Assembly (NCBI GenBank): GCA_963169045.1
Contig: CAUJDF010000044.1
Span: forward strand, 496,001 to 560,000
Direction of reading: 5' to 3'
Length of the DNA: 64,000 nt
Source: Myxococcota bacterium
Lineage (GTDB): Bacteria > Myxococcota_A > Bradymonadia > UBA7976 > UBA1532
Shown here: positions 8,601 through 17,482 of the stretch, piece by piece
How the letters are laid out: each line of letters begins with the position of its first letter
How positions within the stretch are numbered: the first letter of the stretch is position 1
Program-made: the position numbers and the translations under genes
Notes under the pieces: generated by a model
Told to the model about the DNA's origin: nothing
Seen by the model: only the letters and a program-made list of their open reading frames with translations
Databases searched by the model: none

Positions 8601-10602
8601 CGAGCGCCCGCTCGAAGGCCTGCACCGCGCCGTCGACGTCGCGCAGGCGGTCGCGCCGGATCACGCCGATGCGGAAGTGCAGCCGCGCCCCCTCGTCGGG
8701 CGACGTCGCCAGCTCGAGCTCGCGCCCGTGCAGCGCGACGAGGCCGGGCCAGTCGCCCTGCGCCGCGAGGAGGCGCCCGAGGCCGCGCAGGGCGGGTCCG
8801 TCGCCGGCGTCGAGCTCGAGCGCGCGCTCGAAGTACCCGCGGGCACGCTCGGGCTCGTCGTCGCACAGCCCGGCGTTGCGCACGAGCAGCGCGACGAGGT
8901 GCGCCTGCTCGCCCCCGAGCTCGATCTCCGCGTCGTTCATCTCGACGAGGGTGGCGCGGTCGCCGCTGCGGGCCGCCAGGCGGGCGATGCTGCGGATCGC
9001 CTCCACGTCGTCGGGCCGGAGCGCCAGCACCTGCCGCCAGAGCGCCATCGCGCGGACCGGCTGCGCCAACCGCGTCGCGACGCACTCGGCGGCGCGCTCG
9101 AGCAGCGTCGCGCGCTGCCGCGGGTTGCGCGCCCGGGCGGCGTCGTCCTCGAGCAGCGACACGTAGCTCTCCCAGTCGCCGAGCTCCTGAAGCACCCGCG
9201 CGAGTGCCCGCGACGCGGGCAGCACACCCGGCTGGAGCTCGACGGCTTCGGCGTAGGCGGCCCGCGCGGCGGCGGCGTCGCCGAGCCGCGTCTCGAGCAG
9301 CTCACCGAGCCGCAGCAGCAGCGCCCCCCGTCGCCGCGGGTCGTCCACGCGCGCCAGCTCGGCGCGATGCATCGCGGCCAGCTCGGCCCAGCGCCCGGCA
9401 CCGTCCAGCAGGCGGCCGAGCCGCTCCAGCGCCGCCGGCCAGGTGGGATCGTCGTCGAGCAGCGCCTGCAGCACCGGCACGACGGCGGTCGCGTCGTCGG
9501 GCAGCAGCTCCGCCTGCCGCCAACGCAGGCCCGCGCGCATCTGCGGGTCGGCCGACAGCGCGACGAGCCGCGAGAGCGTGGCGACCGCCGCCGGGACGTC
9601 CCCACGCCGCTCCTGTAGCTCGGCCAGCATATGCAGCGCCACCGCCGAGCGTGGATCGTCGGCGACCGCCCGCTCCAGGCACTCGGTGGCACCCGCCGCG
9701 TCGCCGAGCTGCTCGAGACGGAGGCGGGCGAGCCCGGCGAAGACCGCCGCGCGATCGGGTCCGGGGGCCTGCCGTTCCGCCAGGTCCTGCCGCAGATCGG
9801 TCAGCTCTCGCCAACGGCCGGCCCGTCGCCAGGCCCGCGCCAGCAGCTCCTGGGCCTCGACGTGGTCCGGCGCTGCCCGCAGCACCGCGCGCAGGAGCGA
9901 CTCGGCCCGTTCGTCGCCGGGCGCCCGTTCGAGCCGCAGCACGGCGGCGTCGATCAGCAGGCCCGCGCGGATCTGCGGGTCCTCCGCGGCCGCCGCGGCG
10001 CGCTCCAGCGCCTCCGCCGCCAGCGAGGCGTCGCCGAGCAGGGTCGCGGCGTGGCCGAGACCGCGGGCCGCCGCCCGGTCCGCCGGCACCAGCTCCAGCG
10101 CCGCGGCGAAGGAGCGCCGCGCCGCGTCCGGCCGATCGAACCGGGTCAGGTACACGTCGCCCTTCTCGACGAGCAGCCGCGCCCGCGCCGCCGCCTCGGG
10201 AACGGTGCGGATCTCGGCGTCGAGCAGGCGGAGCACCATCGCCCACTTGCCGGCCCGCGCGAAGATGCCCCGCGTGGCGCGCAGCGTGGCGACGTGCTGC
10301 GGATCACAGCGGAACGCGCGCTGGTAGTAGGCGATCGCTCGCCGGTCGTCGCGCAGCCGCGTCTCGTAGATCCGCCCCACCTCGAAGCACAGCGCCGCGC
10401 GCCGCCGCGGATCGACGGTGGCCGCGATCTCCCGCTCGTAACCGGCGAGGGTCTCGACGAGACGATCCCACGCCTCCGGCCGGAAGTCCGGCGCGCGAGC
10501 GCGCGGCGGCGCGGTCAGATCTTCGTCGTCCGATCCGGGGCGAGGTGTCAGATCGGCGGAGAACCAGGCGCGATCGATGTCGTCTTCGGGTTTCGCGGCC
10601 AT
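5668..10602 (-). CDS. Giant TPR-repeat protein (1644 aa)
   Basis: Almost the whole length is TPR solenoid, with dozens of roughly 34-residue helix pairs, many of the form ALELDPGDxxALRGLGRLL or RRAALLLRLGELLETRLGD. The mixed repeat pitch resembles the very long TPR proteins of myxobacteria and relatives. There is no signal peptide, and the N-terminus is acidic (MAAKPEDDIDRAWF). The last 300 residues leave the TPR pattern (from about SVRSPREVPMFDDALAG) and form a separate alpha/beta-looking domain that includes GERTFHLARGFHLGRRRLAG. It follows the zinc peptidase-like gene by 52 nt on the same strand. A scaffold role is likely, and no enzymatic motif is intact. The start ATG at 10602 is the first in frame after the upstream gene. 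Confidence 0.85.
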   Translation of the reverse strand: MAAKPEDDIDRAWFSADLTPRPGSDDEDLTAPPRARAPDFRPEAWDRLVETLAGYEREIAATVDPRRRAALCFEVGRIYETRLRDDRRAIAYYQRAFRCDPQHVATLRATRGIFARAGKWAMVLRLLDAEIRTVPEAAARARLLVEKGDVYLTRFDRPDAARRSFAAALELVPADRAAARGLGHAATLLGDASLAAEALERAAAAAEDPQIRAGLLIDAAVLRLERAPGDERAESLLRAVLRAAPDHVEAQELLARAWRRAGRWRELTDLRQDLAERQAPGPDRAAVFAGLARLRLEQLGDAAGATECLERAVADDPRSAVALHMLAELQERRGDVPAAVATLSRLVALSADPQMRAGLRWRQAELLPDDATAVVPVLQALLDDDPTWPAALERLGRLLDGAGRWAELAAMHRAELARVDDPRRRGALLLRLGELLETRLGDAAAARAAYAEAVELQPGVLPASRALARVLQELGDWESYVSLLEDDAARARNPRQRATLLERAAECVATRLAQPVRAMALWRQVLALRPDDVEAIRSIARLAARSGDRATLVEMNDAEIELGGEQAHLVALLVRNAGLCDDEPERARGYFERALELDAGDGPALRGLGRLLAAQGDWPGLVALHGRELELATSPDEGARLHFRIGVIRRDRLRDVDGAVQAFERALELVPDHLPTLRALGHALARRGDAAREAEILAVEATCVGDPRERAALLYRLGELYQFRLGQLELATEAFERVLELQPGFTPALAALVAVHERRGDDHDLAAAWRRMARAAATASQAIEAWLQVARLCGERIGIAVEAIEAYEAVLALDPGHVGALLGLERMLVTTRSLDRLAGVYRRLAEAVASPSARADYLVEQARLLEAHLDAPARAFEAYRRALELDPSRTEVLERLEALAGAVGDTAALVDVLGRRLETTDEPRDRVGILLRRGDLFRESDRPREAVLCYEEAARLDPTSLPAVRGLRELYAGLGRGDEALRMAEREGGVVEDASAASGLLVAAGRVREDRLRDVDGALEDYRRALHRNPADEEALASLRRLCERAGRWQALVDALEALASALPASQADLRMEAARVCVDRLDDPQRAAALLGHVVASLAVQSPVALQRLADLYTDLEAWADAATVYERLREISTDRSMRVAVGYRLAAIYTDKQPSLERARACLDAVIADAPGDVEALSRRASLEEGGGDARLAIECLERAVALEPRAGLLRRLAQLRDEPDAWSALLRVAPGDLEGATRLAAHLPDAQAVSDLLRRTLAEVKDEVEAQRLRMRFAELLIERGAAAEAEALVRHVIDASPSDPAPRALLARACEALEDGLDRAVAAVRWLLDRDPFAVEPLRALRRLDEAAGRPDRAFQIALLIHALREAGPEERRVIERWRDRVGRWPRQPLDEALRLSVRSPREVPMFDDALAGVSRALPRLFAAPPSVPVRESLSEETEALAARVAGLVGVEGARVQGDLTLGAGVRALDGPPPTVVFGAEALSRLGAGERTFHLARGFHLGRRRLAGVVAWSPDALRGLLEALVTIDGPGEPEPRARTLVATLDRRARQKLGTVLPDLRHLLPDLDLAAALEGFVETANRIGVLLCGGVVPALDALRKSARDAAAPLAEVPGAADVARFVAGDACLEARRALGLAAVDG

Positions 10603-10654
10603 GGCTTCGGGTGGGTAGCACCGCCGGAGGCCGGTGGCAATCGGGCGATCGACC

Positions 10655-11650
10655 TCAGTGGATCGTGGGCGGACGGCCGTCGTACGGGTCGTGGAGCGGC
10701 GGGCGGCGCATGGGCGGCGGCGGTGTGCCGGCGACGTGGATCTCGGGCATCGACGCCTCGGACTCCTGGGCTTCGAGGAGCGCGAGCCTGCGCTGATACT
10801 GGCGCCGGCGTCGACGCCAGGCGCCGACCAGCAGCAGCGCCGCCGCCACCCAGAGGGTCGTCGCGCCGAAGACGACCGGAATCCAGCCCCACCAGACCCG
10901 CAGGTCGCCGCGCCACTTCTGCTCGATCGACGCCAGCGGCTCGGCGAAGGCGCGCTCGACCGCCGCGGGGAACGTGGTGTCCGACTCGCGCAAGTTCGCG
11001 ATCAGACTTCGGAATCGGTCGTCGCCATACTGCTCGCGCAGGTAGCCGACGAAGTGCACGGCTTGCGCGTACGCCGTGCCGGCGCGCGATGCGCCCGCAG
11101 GGAATCCCCGGTCGAGCTCGTCGAGATCGATGAGGCCGTCCATGAGCGCGGCCTCGGTCAGCAACCGGATGCGCTCGAACGCCGCGCCCTCGGACAGCCG
11201 GATGGCCACGCCCTCGTGGAACCACCGCGGCACGCGCGCGTCGTCGGTGGCGACGCCGAGCGCCACGTGCACGATCTCGTGCTGCAGCGTGGTGAAGAGC
11301 TCGTCGCGGCCCGGCGACGCCTGCAGGTAGATCTGGCGCAGGCGCGGGTAAGCCAGGCCCGCGGCCCACTCCGGCGGCTGCCCAAGGCCACGCTCCCGGA
11401 CGATCGTCGTCATCGCCTCGACGTCGTCGACGAGGGTGATCTGCGAGCGCACCTCGGGATCGGCCCCGAGCGCCGCATAGATGCGCGCGTGCTGCGCCTC
11501 CACCTCCTCCATGAGGTATCCCGCGAAGCCGTCGAGACCGGGGCTCCACTCGAAGTCGTAGTGGGCCGTGCGGCCCTGACGCAGCTCGGCGGCGCCGGCG
11601 AGGGCGGGCGCGAGCCAGAGGACGAGCGCGGCGAAGAGTGCGCGTATCAC
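10655..11650 (-). CDS. Membrane-anchored gluzincin-like peptidase (peptidase MA-like)
   Basis: 331 aa from a GTG start at 11650 that overlaps the upstream stop (GTGA). The signal peptide is IRALFAALVLWLAPALAGAA. The zinc motif HEIVH sits in TTLQHEIVHVALGV, followed about 25 residues later by VPRWFHEGVAIRLSEG, the usual downstream Glu-containing helix of the peptidase MA-like clan. A TM helix near the C-terminus (WIPVVFGATTLWVAAALLLVG) and a basic cytoplasmic tail with PPPPMRRPP close the protein. The topology therefore puts the protease domain in the periplasm. It sits between DUF167 and the giant TPR gene in one run. The substrate is unknown. Confidence 0.8.
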   Translation of the reverse strand: MIRALFAALVLWLAPALAGAAELRQGRTAHYDFEWSPGLDGFAGYLMEEVEAQHARIYAALGADPEVRSQITLVDDVEAMTTIVRERGLGQPPEWAAGLAYPRLRQIYLQASPGRDELFTTLQHEIVHVALGVATDDARVPRWFHEGVAIRLSEGAAFERIRLLTEAALMDGLIDLDELDRGFPAGASRAGTAYAQAVHFVGYLREQYGDDRFRSLIANLRESDTTFPAAVERAFAEPLASIEQKWRGDLRVWWGWIPVVFGATTLWVAAALLLVGAWRRRRRQYQRRLALLEAQESEASMPEIHVAGTPPPPMRRPPLHDPYDGRPPTIH

Positions 11651-11949
11651 GGCGACAGCAACGCGCGAAGGCGCGCCCGCAATTCCTCCGGATCGAGCGT
11701 CGTGAACGCCACGGCCTTGTCTCGCCCCGTCTCGCCCCGGACGATGCGGAGAGACGACCGGGGCACACCGCACGCCTTCGCCAGGAAGTCGACGACGGCG
11801 CGGTTCGCCTCCCCGTCCACCGGCGGCGACGTGACCGCCAGCTTGAGCGCGTCCCCATGCAACCCAGCGAAACCATTCCGCTTTGCGCGCGGCTGCACGC
11901 GGAGCGAGAGCACCGCCCCCTGCGCGCCGCCTTCGATGCGCGGAAGCAC
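11647..11949 (-). CDS. DUF167/YggU family protein
   Basis: 100 aa from a GTG start one base after the DivIVA stop. The family signature is clear: LRVQPRAKRNGFAG, LKLAVTSPPVDGEANRAVVDFLAKA and LRIVRGETGRDKAVAF. Members are small alpha/beta proteins of unknown function. They are often encoded with yggS and proC, as here, which supports the assignment. Its stop overlaps the peptidase start as GTGA. Confidence 0.9.
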   Translation of the reverse strand: MLPRIEGGAQGAVLSLRVQPRAKRNGFAGLHGDALKLAVTSPPVDGEANRAVVDFLAKACGVPRSSLRIVRGETGRDKAVAFTTLDPEELRARLRALLSP

Positions 11950-11950
11950 G

Positions 11951-12457
11951 TCAGCCGCGCGTCCCGACGCGGCGGGGCACCTCGGGCGCGGCGGCTCCCG
12001 CCTCGCGGTCGAGCCCTTCGAGCGTGTCGAGCAGCCGCGCGTGGCCGTCGACGATCGAGCGGACCTCGGCGATGAGGCGCGCCTTCTGCAGGCGCAGGTC
12101 GCCCGCCTCCTCGCTGAGGCGCACGACCTTCTCCTGCGCGGAGGCGACGATCTTCTCGGCGCGCAGCTCGGCCTCGGCGGTGATCAGCTCCGCCTCCTTG
12201 CGCGCGCTCTCTTTGATCTCGTCGGTCATGCGGCCCGCGGAGACCAACGCCTCGCGCAGCTGCGTCTCGTGCTGCCGGTACTCGACCAGCTGCTGGTCGC
12301 GCCGCCGCAGTTCCTCCTTGAGCTGATTGTTCTCGCGGATGAGCTCCTCCATCTCGCGCGAGACAAGGTCGAGGAACCGGTGCACCTCCTCGGGGTCGCA
12401 GCCGCGGAAGACACGGTGGAACTGCTGCTGATCGACGTCGAGGGGCGTGATCTTCAC
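11951..12457 (-). CDS. DivIVA-like domain protein
   Basis: 168 aa from a GTG with GGAG 8 nt upstream; the start overlaps the proC stop (GTGA). The N-terminus ITPLDVDQQQFHRVFRGCDPEEVHRFLDLV matches the DivIVA/GpsB membrane-binding domain, where the [F/Y]-x-x-x-x-x-G turn and the following helix form the lipid-binding hook. The rest (about residues 35-150) is a long coiled coil rich in E, K, R and Q. DivIVA proteins sense negative membrane curvature and scaffold polar or septal complexes. DivIVA homologues are best known from Gram-positives but also occur in deltaproteobacteria beside yggS and proC. A septal or polar role here is inferred. Confidence 0.85.
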   Translation of the reverse strand: MKITPLDVDQQQFHRVFRGCDPEEVHRFLDLVSREMEELIRENNQLKEELRRRDQQLVEYRQHETQLREALVSAGRMTDEIKESARKEAELITAEAELRAEKIVASAQEKVVRLSEEAGDLRLQKARLIAEVRSIVDGHARLLDTLEGLDREAGAAAPEVPRRVGTRG

Positions 12458-13260
12458 GACTTCTCCATCAACTCTCGGGAACGGCGGGCGGCGGCGTCGA
12501 TCGCTTCGAGCAAGGCCGCCCGGAAGGCGCGCCGCTCGAGCGCCTGCAAGCCGTGAATGGTGGTGCCGCCCGGCGAAGCGACCTCGTCCTTGAGGCGCGC
12601 CGGGTGGGCGTCGGGTCCGCAGGCGAGCGCGGCCGCGCCGGCGACCGTCTGCGCCGCCAGGCGACGCGCCGCCTCGCGCGGGAGCCCGGCGAGGACCGCC
12701 CCGTCGGCCAGCGCCTCGAGCGCGACGAAGACGAACGCCGGACCGCTGCCGACGAGCGCGGTCGCGACGTGGAACAGGCTCTCGTCGGCCAGCGCCTCGA
12801 CGTGACCCGCCGCCGAGAACAGGTGCTCGACGAGCGCGACGTCGCCGGCGTCGTCGTCGGGGCCCGCCAGGACGCAGGTGACGCCCCGTCCGATGCGGCA
12901 AGGCGTGTTCGGCATCGTGCGGGCCACGCGCGCGGGGGTCGCGGCCCGCGCAAGCCGGTCGCGCGTCACGCCGGCGACGACGGAGATGAGCAGCTGCTCC
13001 GACCGGAACGCCAGCCCGTCGAGGGCGGTCAGCGCCTGGGCCGGCTTCACGGCCAGGATCACCACGTCGCACTCGCGGACCACGTCCGCCGCCGTCGCGG
13101 CGCGCACGCCGAAGCGCTGCGCCGTGGCCTCGGCGGAGCGCTTCGCGGCGACGAGCACCTGATCCGCGCGCACGCGTCCGCCGTCCAGCCAGCCAGCGAG
13201 CAGCGCGCGACCGATCTGGCCACAGCCGAGGAAGCCCAACTTCGTGAAGGCGCGGGTCAC
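12454..13260 (-). CDS. proC: Pyrroline-5-carboxylate reductase
   Basis: 268 aa from the GTG at 13260. It catalyses the last step of proline synthesis, reducing 1-pyrroline-5-carboxylate with NAD(P)H. The Rossmann start LGFLGCGQIGRALLAGW, the middle AVKPAQALTAL and VVAGVTRDRL, and the C-terminal signature (GSGPAFVFVALEALADGAVLAGL, then LKDEVASPGGTTIHGLQALE) are all present in order. Length is normal for the family. It lies between the Maf-YggS fusion gene and the DivIVA-like gene, the classic yggS-proC neighbourhood. Confidence 0.95.
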   Translation of the reverse strand: MTRAFTKLGFLGCGQIGRALLAGWLDGGRVRADQVLVAAKRSAEATAQRFGVRAATAADVVRECDVVILAVKPAQALTALDGLAFRSEQLLISVVAGVTRDRLARAATPARVARTMPNTPCRIGRGVTCVLAGPDDDAGDVALVEHLFSAAGHVEALADESLFHVATALVGSGPAFVFVALEALADGAVLAGLPREAARRLAAQTVAGAAALACGPDAHPARLKDEVASPGGTTIHGLQALERRAFRAALLEAIDAAARRSRELMEKS

Positions 13261-13273
13261 GGCCCGCAGCCTA

Positions 13274-14536
13274 TCACTGGGGCCGCGGCCCGAAAAGCGC
13301 AGTGCCGACGCGCACGTGCGTGGCCCCCTCGGCGATCGCCCCGTCGAAGTCCCCCGACATGCCCATCGACAAGACCGGGAGCGGGCTGTCGGCTGTGGCG
13401 TGCACGTCCCGCAGGGCACGTAGTCGGGCGAAGTGCCGCCGCGCCTCGCCCGGACCCGACGGCGGCGGCAGCGTCATCAGCCCGCGAAGGTCGATGCCGG
13501 GCACGCCGCGGACGGCGTCGAGCAGCGCCCCGAGCGCCTGGGGCGCCACGCCCGCCTTCGTGACTTCGCCAGCGACGTTCACCTGCGCCAGCACGCCCAC
13601 CGTCCGGCCCGCGGCGGCCCGCCCCAGCGCTTCCGCCGTGCGCGCGTCGTCGATGCCGTGCACCAGCGCCACGCCGTCCGCCAGCAGCTTCGCCTTGTTC
13701 CGCTGCACGTGCCCGATGAAGTGCCACTCGGGCCCGGTCGCGAGCGCCCCCGCCTTTGCGCGCCACTCCTGGACGTAGCTCTCGCCGAAGACGCGCTGAC
13801 CGGCGGCCATCGCGGCGCCGATCGCCTCCACCGACTGCTTCTTCGAGACCGCGACGAGCGTGATCTCCTCGCCGGACCGACCTGCGCCGCGGGCCGCCGC
13901 CTCGATGCGCCCGCGAATGACGGCAAGTCGGAGCGCGATCTCGGACGCGAACGGCGGCGCCGCGCTGCACGCGACGAGCGCCCGCAGCACGGGCGCCACG
14001 GGGAGCCCGACGACGACGTCGAAGTCTCCCTCGAGATGGGCGACGAAGCGCCCCGCACCGCCCTGGATGCCGTAACCACCAGCCTTGTCGAGCGGATCGC
14101 CCGTCGCCACGTAGGCCTCGATCTCGTTCGCGGTGATCGGACGGAAGGTGACGGCGGCGACCTCGTGCCCCTCCTGGGCGACGCCGGCGCGCGACGCCAG
14201 CGTCCAGGCGGTGACCACCTCGTGCCGGCGGCCCGACAGGCGCGCGAGCAGGGCGGCGGCCTCGCCGGGGTGCGCGGGCTTGCCGAGGACCTCGCCTTCG
14301 AGCGCGACCACGGTGTCGCTGCCGAGCGCCCACTCCGGGTCACCGTCCCGCAGCGCCGCCGCACCCGCCTGCGCCTTGGCGCGCGCCAGGCGTCGCGCGA
14401 GTGAGACGGCGTCCTCGCCCGGTCGCTGCGTCTCGTCGGCCCCGGCGGGCCGGACGACGAACGCCAGGCCGGCGCCGCTCAACAGCTCGCGCCGACGGGG
14501 CGATCCCGAGGCGAGAACGAACACCGCCTGACTCAT
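13274..14536 (-). CDS. Maf nucleotide pyrophosphatase fused to YggS PLP-homeostasis protein
   Basis: One uninterrupted 420-aa reading frame. Residues 1-190 are Maf: ASGSPRRRELL near the start, WALGSDTVV with the catalytic Asp, GKPAHP and GYGIQG. Maf enzymes hydrolyse non-canonical or excess nucleoside triphosphates. Residues 200-420 are YggS/PROSC: IRGRIEAAARGAGRSGEE, ITLVAVSKKQ with the PLP lysine at 232, FGESYVQEW, HFIGHVQRNKAK, and LSMGMSGDFDGAIAEG followed by VRVGTALFGPR. YggS binds PLP and keeps B6 vitamers balanced. No stop lies at the junction and no ATG or GTG immediately precedes the YggS part, so two separate genes are unlikely. The gene is transcribed divergently from lexA, and its promoter may be touched by the LexA boxes. 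Confidence 0.85.
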   Translation of the reverse strand: MSQAVFVLASGSPRRRELLSGAGLAFVVRPAGADETQRPGEDAVSLARRLARAKAQAGAAALRDGDPEWALGSDTVVALEGEVLGKPAHPGEAAALLARLSGRRHEVVTAWTLASRAGVAQEGHEVAAVTFRPITANEIEAYVATGDPLDKAGGYGIQGGAGRFVAHLEGDFDVVVGLPVAPVLRALVACSAAPPFASEIALRLAVIRGRIEAAARGAGRSGEEITLVAVSKKQSVEAIGAAMAAGQRVFGESYVQEWRAKAGALATGPEWHFIGHVQRNKAKLLADGVALVHGIDDARTAEALGRAAAGRTVGVLAQVNVAGEVTKAGVAPQALGALLDAVRGVPGIDLRGLMTLPPPSGPGEARRHFARLRALRDVHATADSPLPVLSMGMSGDFDGAIAEGATHVRVGTALFGPRPQ

Positions 14537-14540
14537 GGCG

Positions 14541-14570
14541 TTGACTTCCTGATCTCTCGTTCAGTAGTGT
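14541..14570 (+). promoter_or_regulatory. Putative lexA promoter
   Basis: TTGACT at 14541-14546 and TAGTGT at 14565-14570 are separated by 18 nt. The first LexA box fills the spacer. The hexamers are weak to moderate, so this is a reasoned guess supported by the position of the operators. Confidence 0.4.
14549..14565 (+). promoter_or_regulatory. LexA box 1 (myxobacterial type)
   Basis: CTGATCTCTCGTTCAGT matches the motif known for Myxococcus LexA, CTRHAMRYBYGTTCAGS, at 14 of 17 positions including the full GTTCAG core. It lies between the putative -35 and -10 of lexA, where bound repressor would block RNA polymerase. Autoregulation is the expected role. Confidence 0.6.
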
Positions 14571-14580
14571 CCACGCTCAC

Positions 14581-14597
14581 ATGAAACTCCGTTCAGT
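14581..14597 (+). promoter_or_regulatory. LexA box 2 (myxobacterial type)
   Basis: ATGAAACTCCGTTCAGT matches CTRHAMRYBYGTTCAGS at 14 of 17 positions with an intact GTTCAG core. It is in the same orientation as box 1, 32 bp downstream (about three helical turns). It lies between the expected transcription start and the lexA start codon. Confidence 0.6.
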
Positions 14598-14606
14598 GGG
14601 GCCGTG

Positions 14607-15221
14607 ATGAAGGGCCTGACCCGTCGGCAGGGCGAAATCCTCGAATACATCAACGCGTCGATCCAGGAGCGGGGCTACCCGCCCACGATCCGAGAGATCG
14701 GCCACCACATGGGCATCCGCTCCACCAACGGCGTCAACGACCACTTGAAGGCGCTCGAGCGCAAGGGGTTCCTGGCCCGCGACGACCTCAAGAGCCGCGC
14801 GCTGCGTCCGGTCCACGCCGACGATGACGACCTGATCGAGATCCCCGTCCTCGGCAAGGTGGCCGCGGGCGCGCCGATCCTCGCCATCGAGCAGGCCGAG
14901 GACACGGTCAAGATCGATCGCTTCTTCGTCGGCGGCGAGCGCGAAGTGTTCGCTCTGCGCATCACCGGCGAGTCGATGATCGAGGACGGCATTTTCGACG
15001 GCGACTTCGTCTTCATCAAGAAGACGCCGACCGCGCGCCCGGGCGACATCGTCATCGCGCTCATCGGCGACGAAGCCACCTGCAAGCGCTACTTCCCCGA
15101 GGGCGATCGCATCCGCTTCCAGCCTGCCAACGCGGCCATGGCGCCCATCTACGTCGCGCGCAGCGAGTTCCGCGAGACGCAGATCCTGGGCAAGGTGATC
15201 GGCGTCTACCGCCGCTACTGA
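14607..15221 (+). CDS. lexA: LexA SOS repressor
   Basis: 204 aa from the ATG at 14607; a GTG three bases earlier is an alternative start. The N-terminal winged helix ([50 protein letters not shown]) binds the operator. The S24 peptidase domain follows. Self-cleavage is expected at Ala87-Gly88 (GKVAAGAP), with Ser123 in [15 protein letters not shown] and Lys160 in [10 protein letters not shown] as the catalytic dyad. RecA filaments trigger cleavage after DNA damage. Two LexA boxes in its own upstream region indicate autoregulation. Length and motifs are normal. Confidence 0.97.
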   Translation: MKGLTRRQGEILEYINASIQERGYPPTIREIGHHMGIRSTNGVNDHLKALERKGFLARDDLKSRALRPVHADDDDLIEIPVLGKVAAGAPILAIEQAEDTVKIDRFFVGGEREVFALRITGESMIEDGIFDGDFVFIKKTPTARPGDIVIALIGDEATCKRYFPEGDRIRFQPANAAMAPIYVARSEFRETQILGKVIGVYRRY

Positions 15222-15225
15222 ACGT

Positions 15226-15273
15226 TGGCAGGCGCGCCCAGCGACTGCTAGCAGTCCCCCACCCCCTCTGCCA
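15226..15273. repeat. Nested inverted repeat downstream of lexA
   Basis: A perfect 14-bp palindrome, GACTGCTAGCAGTC (15243-15256), is enclosed by a second inverted pair, TGGCAG (15226-15231) and CTGCCA (15268-15273). It directly follows the lexA stop. It may form the lexA transcript end or act as a protein site, but there is no adjacent T-run typical of an intrinsic terminator. Confidence 0.45.
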
Positions 15274-15339
15274 GCCGACCCGCTCCATCGCCCCGTTTTT
15301 CAATGGTTTGCGCGCGTCGAAAAATTTCTGGGGGCGCCC

Positions 15340-15367
15340 TTGACACCCCCTGCCCCGTGGTTAGAGT
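15340..15367 (+). promoter_or_regulatory. Sigma-70-type promoter of groESL
   Basis: TTGACA (15340-15345), 16 nt, TAGAGT (15362-15367). An A/T tract (AAAAATTT, about 15320) lies upstream where an UP element would be. No CIRCE sequence (TTAGCACTC-N9-GAGTGCTAA) is present, so HrcA control of the usual kind is not supported. Confidence 0.6.
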
Positions 15368-15382
15368 TGCGCGCCGTACGGT

Positions 15383-15411
15383 GCCGGAGACGGACGATGA
15401 GACGCTCCGGC
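15383..15411. repeat. Inverted repeat in the groESL leader
   Basis: GCCGGAG (15383-15389) and CTCCGGC (15405-15411) form a 7-bp inverted repeat with a 15-nt spacer, placed just after the expected transcription start. It could be an operator or a leader hairpin controlling heat induction. No known regulator motif is recognised. Confidence 0.35.
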
Positions 15412-15459
15412 TCCGGTGTCGCGATCGACTACCGAACGTCCCATTGTGGGAGGGCTGTC

Positions 15460-15750
15460 ATGAACATCAGGCCGTTGTACGACCGCATCATCGTGAAGCG
15501 CGTCGAAGCGGAGACCACCAGCAAGGGTGGCATCATCATCCCCGACACCGCCAAGGAGAAGCCGATCGAGGGCGAGGTCGTCGCCGTCGGCAACGGCAAG
15601 GTCCTGGAGGACGGCACGCAGCGCGGCCTCGAGGTCAAGAAGGGTGACCGCATCCTGTTCGGCAAGTACAGCGGCACCGAGATCAAGATCGAGGGCGTAG
15701 AGCACCTGATCCTCCGCGAGGACGAGGTCCTCGCCATCGTCGAGCGCTGA
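15460..15750 (+). CDS. groES: Co-chaperonin GroES
   Basis: 96 aa with GGAGG 7 nt before the ATG. GroES caps the GroEL barrel and closes the folding chamber. The mobile-loop region ([20 protein letters not shown]), the [11 protein letters not shown] strand and the C-terminal [13 protein letters not shown] are standard. It is followed after 13 nt by groEL with its own GGAG site, as a normal two-gene operon. Confidence 0.97.
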   Translation: MNIRPLYDRIIVKRVEAETTSKGGIIIPDTAKEKPIEGEVVAVGNGKVLEDGTQRGLEVKKGDRILFGKYSGTEIKIEGVEHLILREDEVLAIVER

Positions 15751-15760
15751 GGAGAACTGA

Positions 15761-17398
<1,638 letters not shown>

Positions 17399-17405
17399 GA
17401 GCGTC

Positions 17406-17469
17406 CGGGCGCTCGCGAAGCGCCCGCGCGTGAGCAAAAGCCTCGGCCTCGGTCGGGGCTTTTGCTTTT
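17406..17469 (+). terminator. groEL terminator region (two hairpins)
   Basis: The first hairpin has stem CGGGCGCT / AGCGCCCG with a 5-nt loop (17406-17426). The second is a 10-bp stem, AGCAAAAGCC / GGCTTTTGCT (17433-17442 and 17457-17466), followed by TTT. The second fits a rho-independent terminator. Its A-rich left arm means it could also serve the convergent PilZ gene. Confidence 0.75.
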
Positions 17470-17482
17470 CAGACTGGTGGAC

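Noticed and set aside
6505-9618. 1037-aa open frame on the plus strand
   Set aside because: It lies wholly inside the TPR gene on the other strand. High GC and few stop codons make such shadows common. Its product is Arg/Ala/Gly/His-rich with no domain, while the minus-strand frame has regular TPR units.
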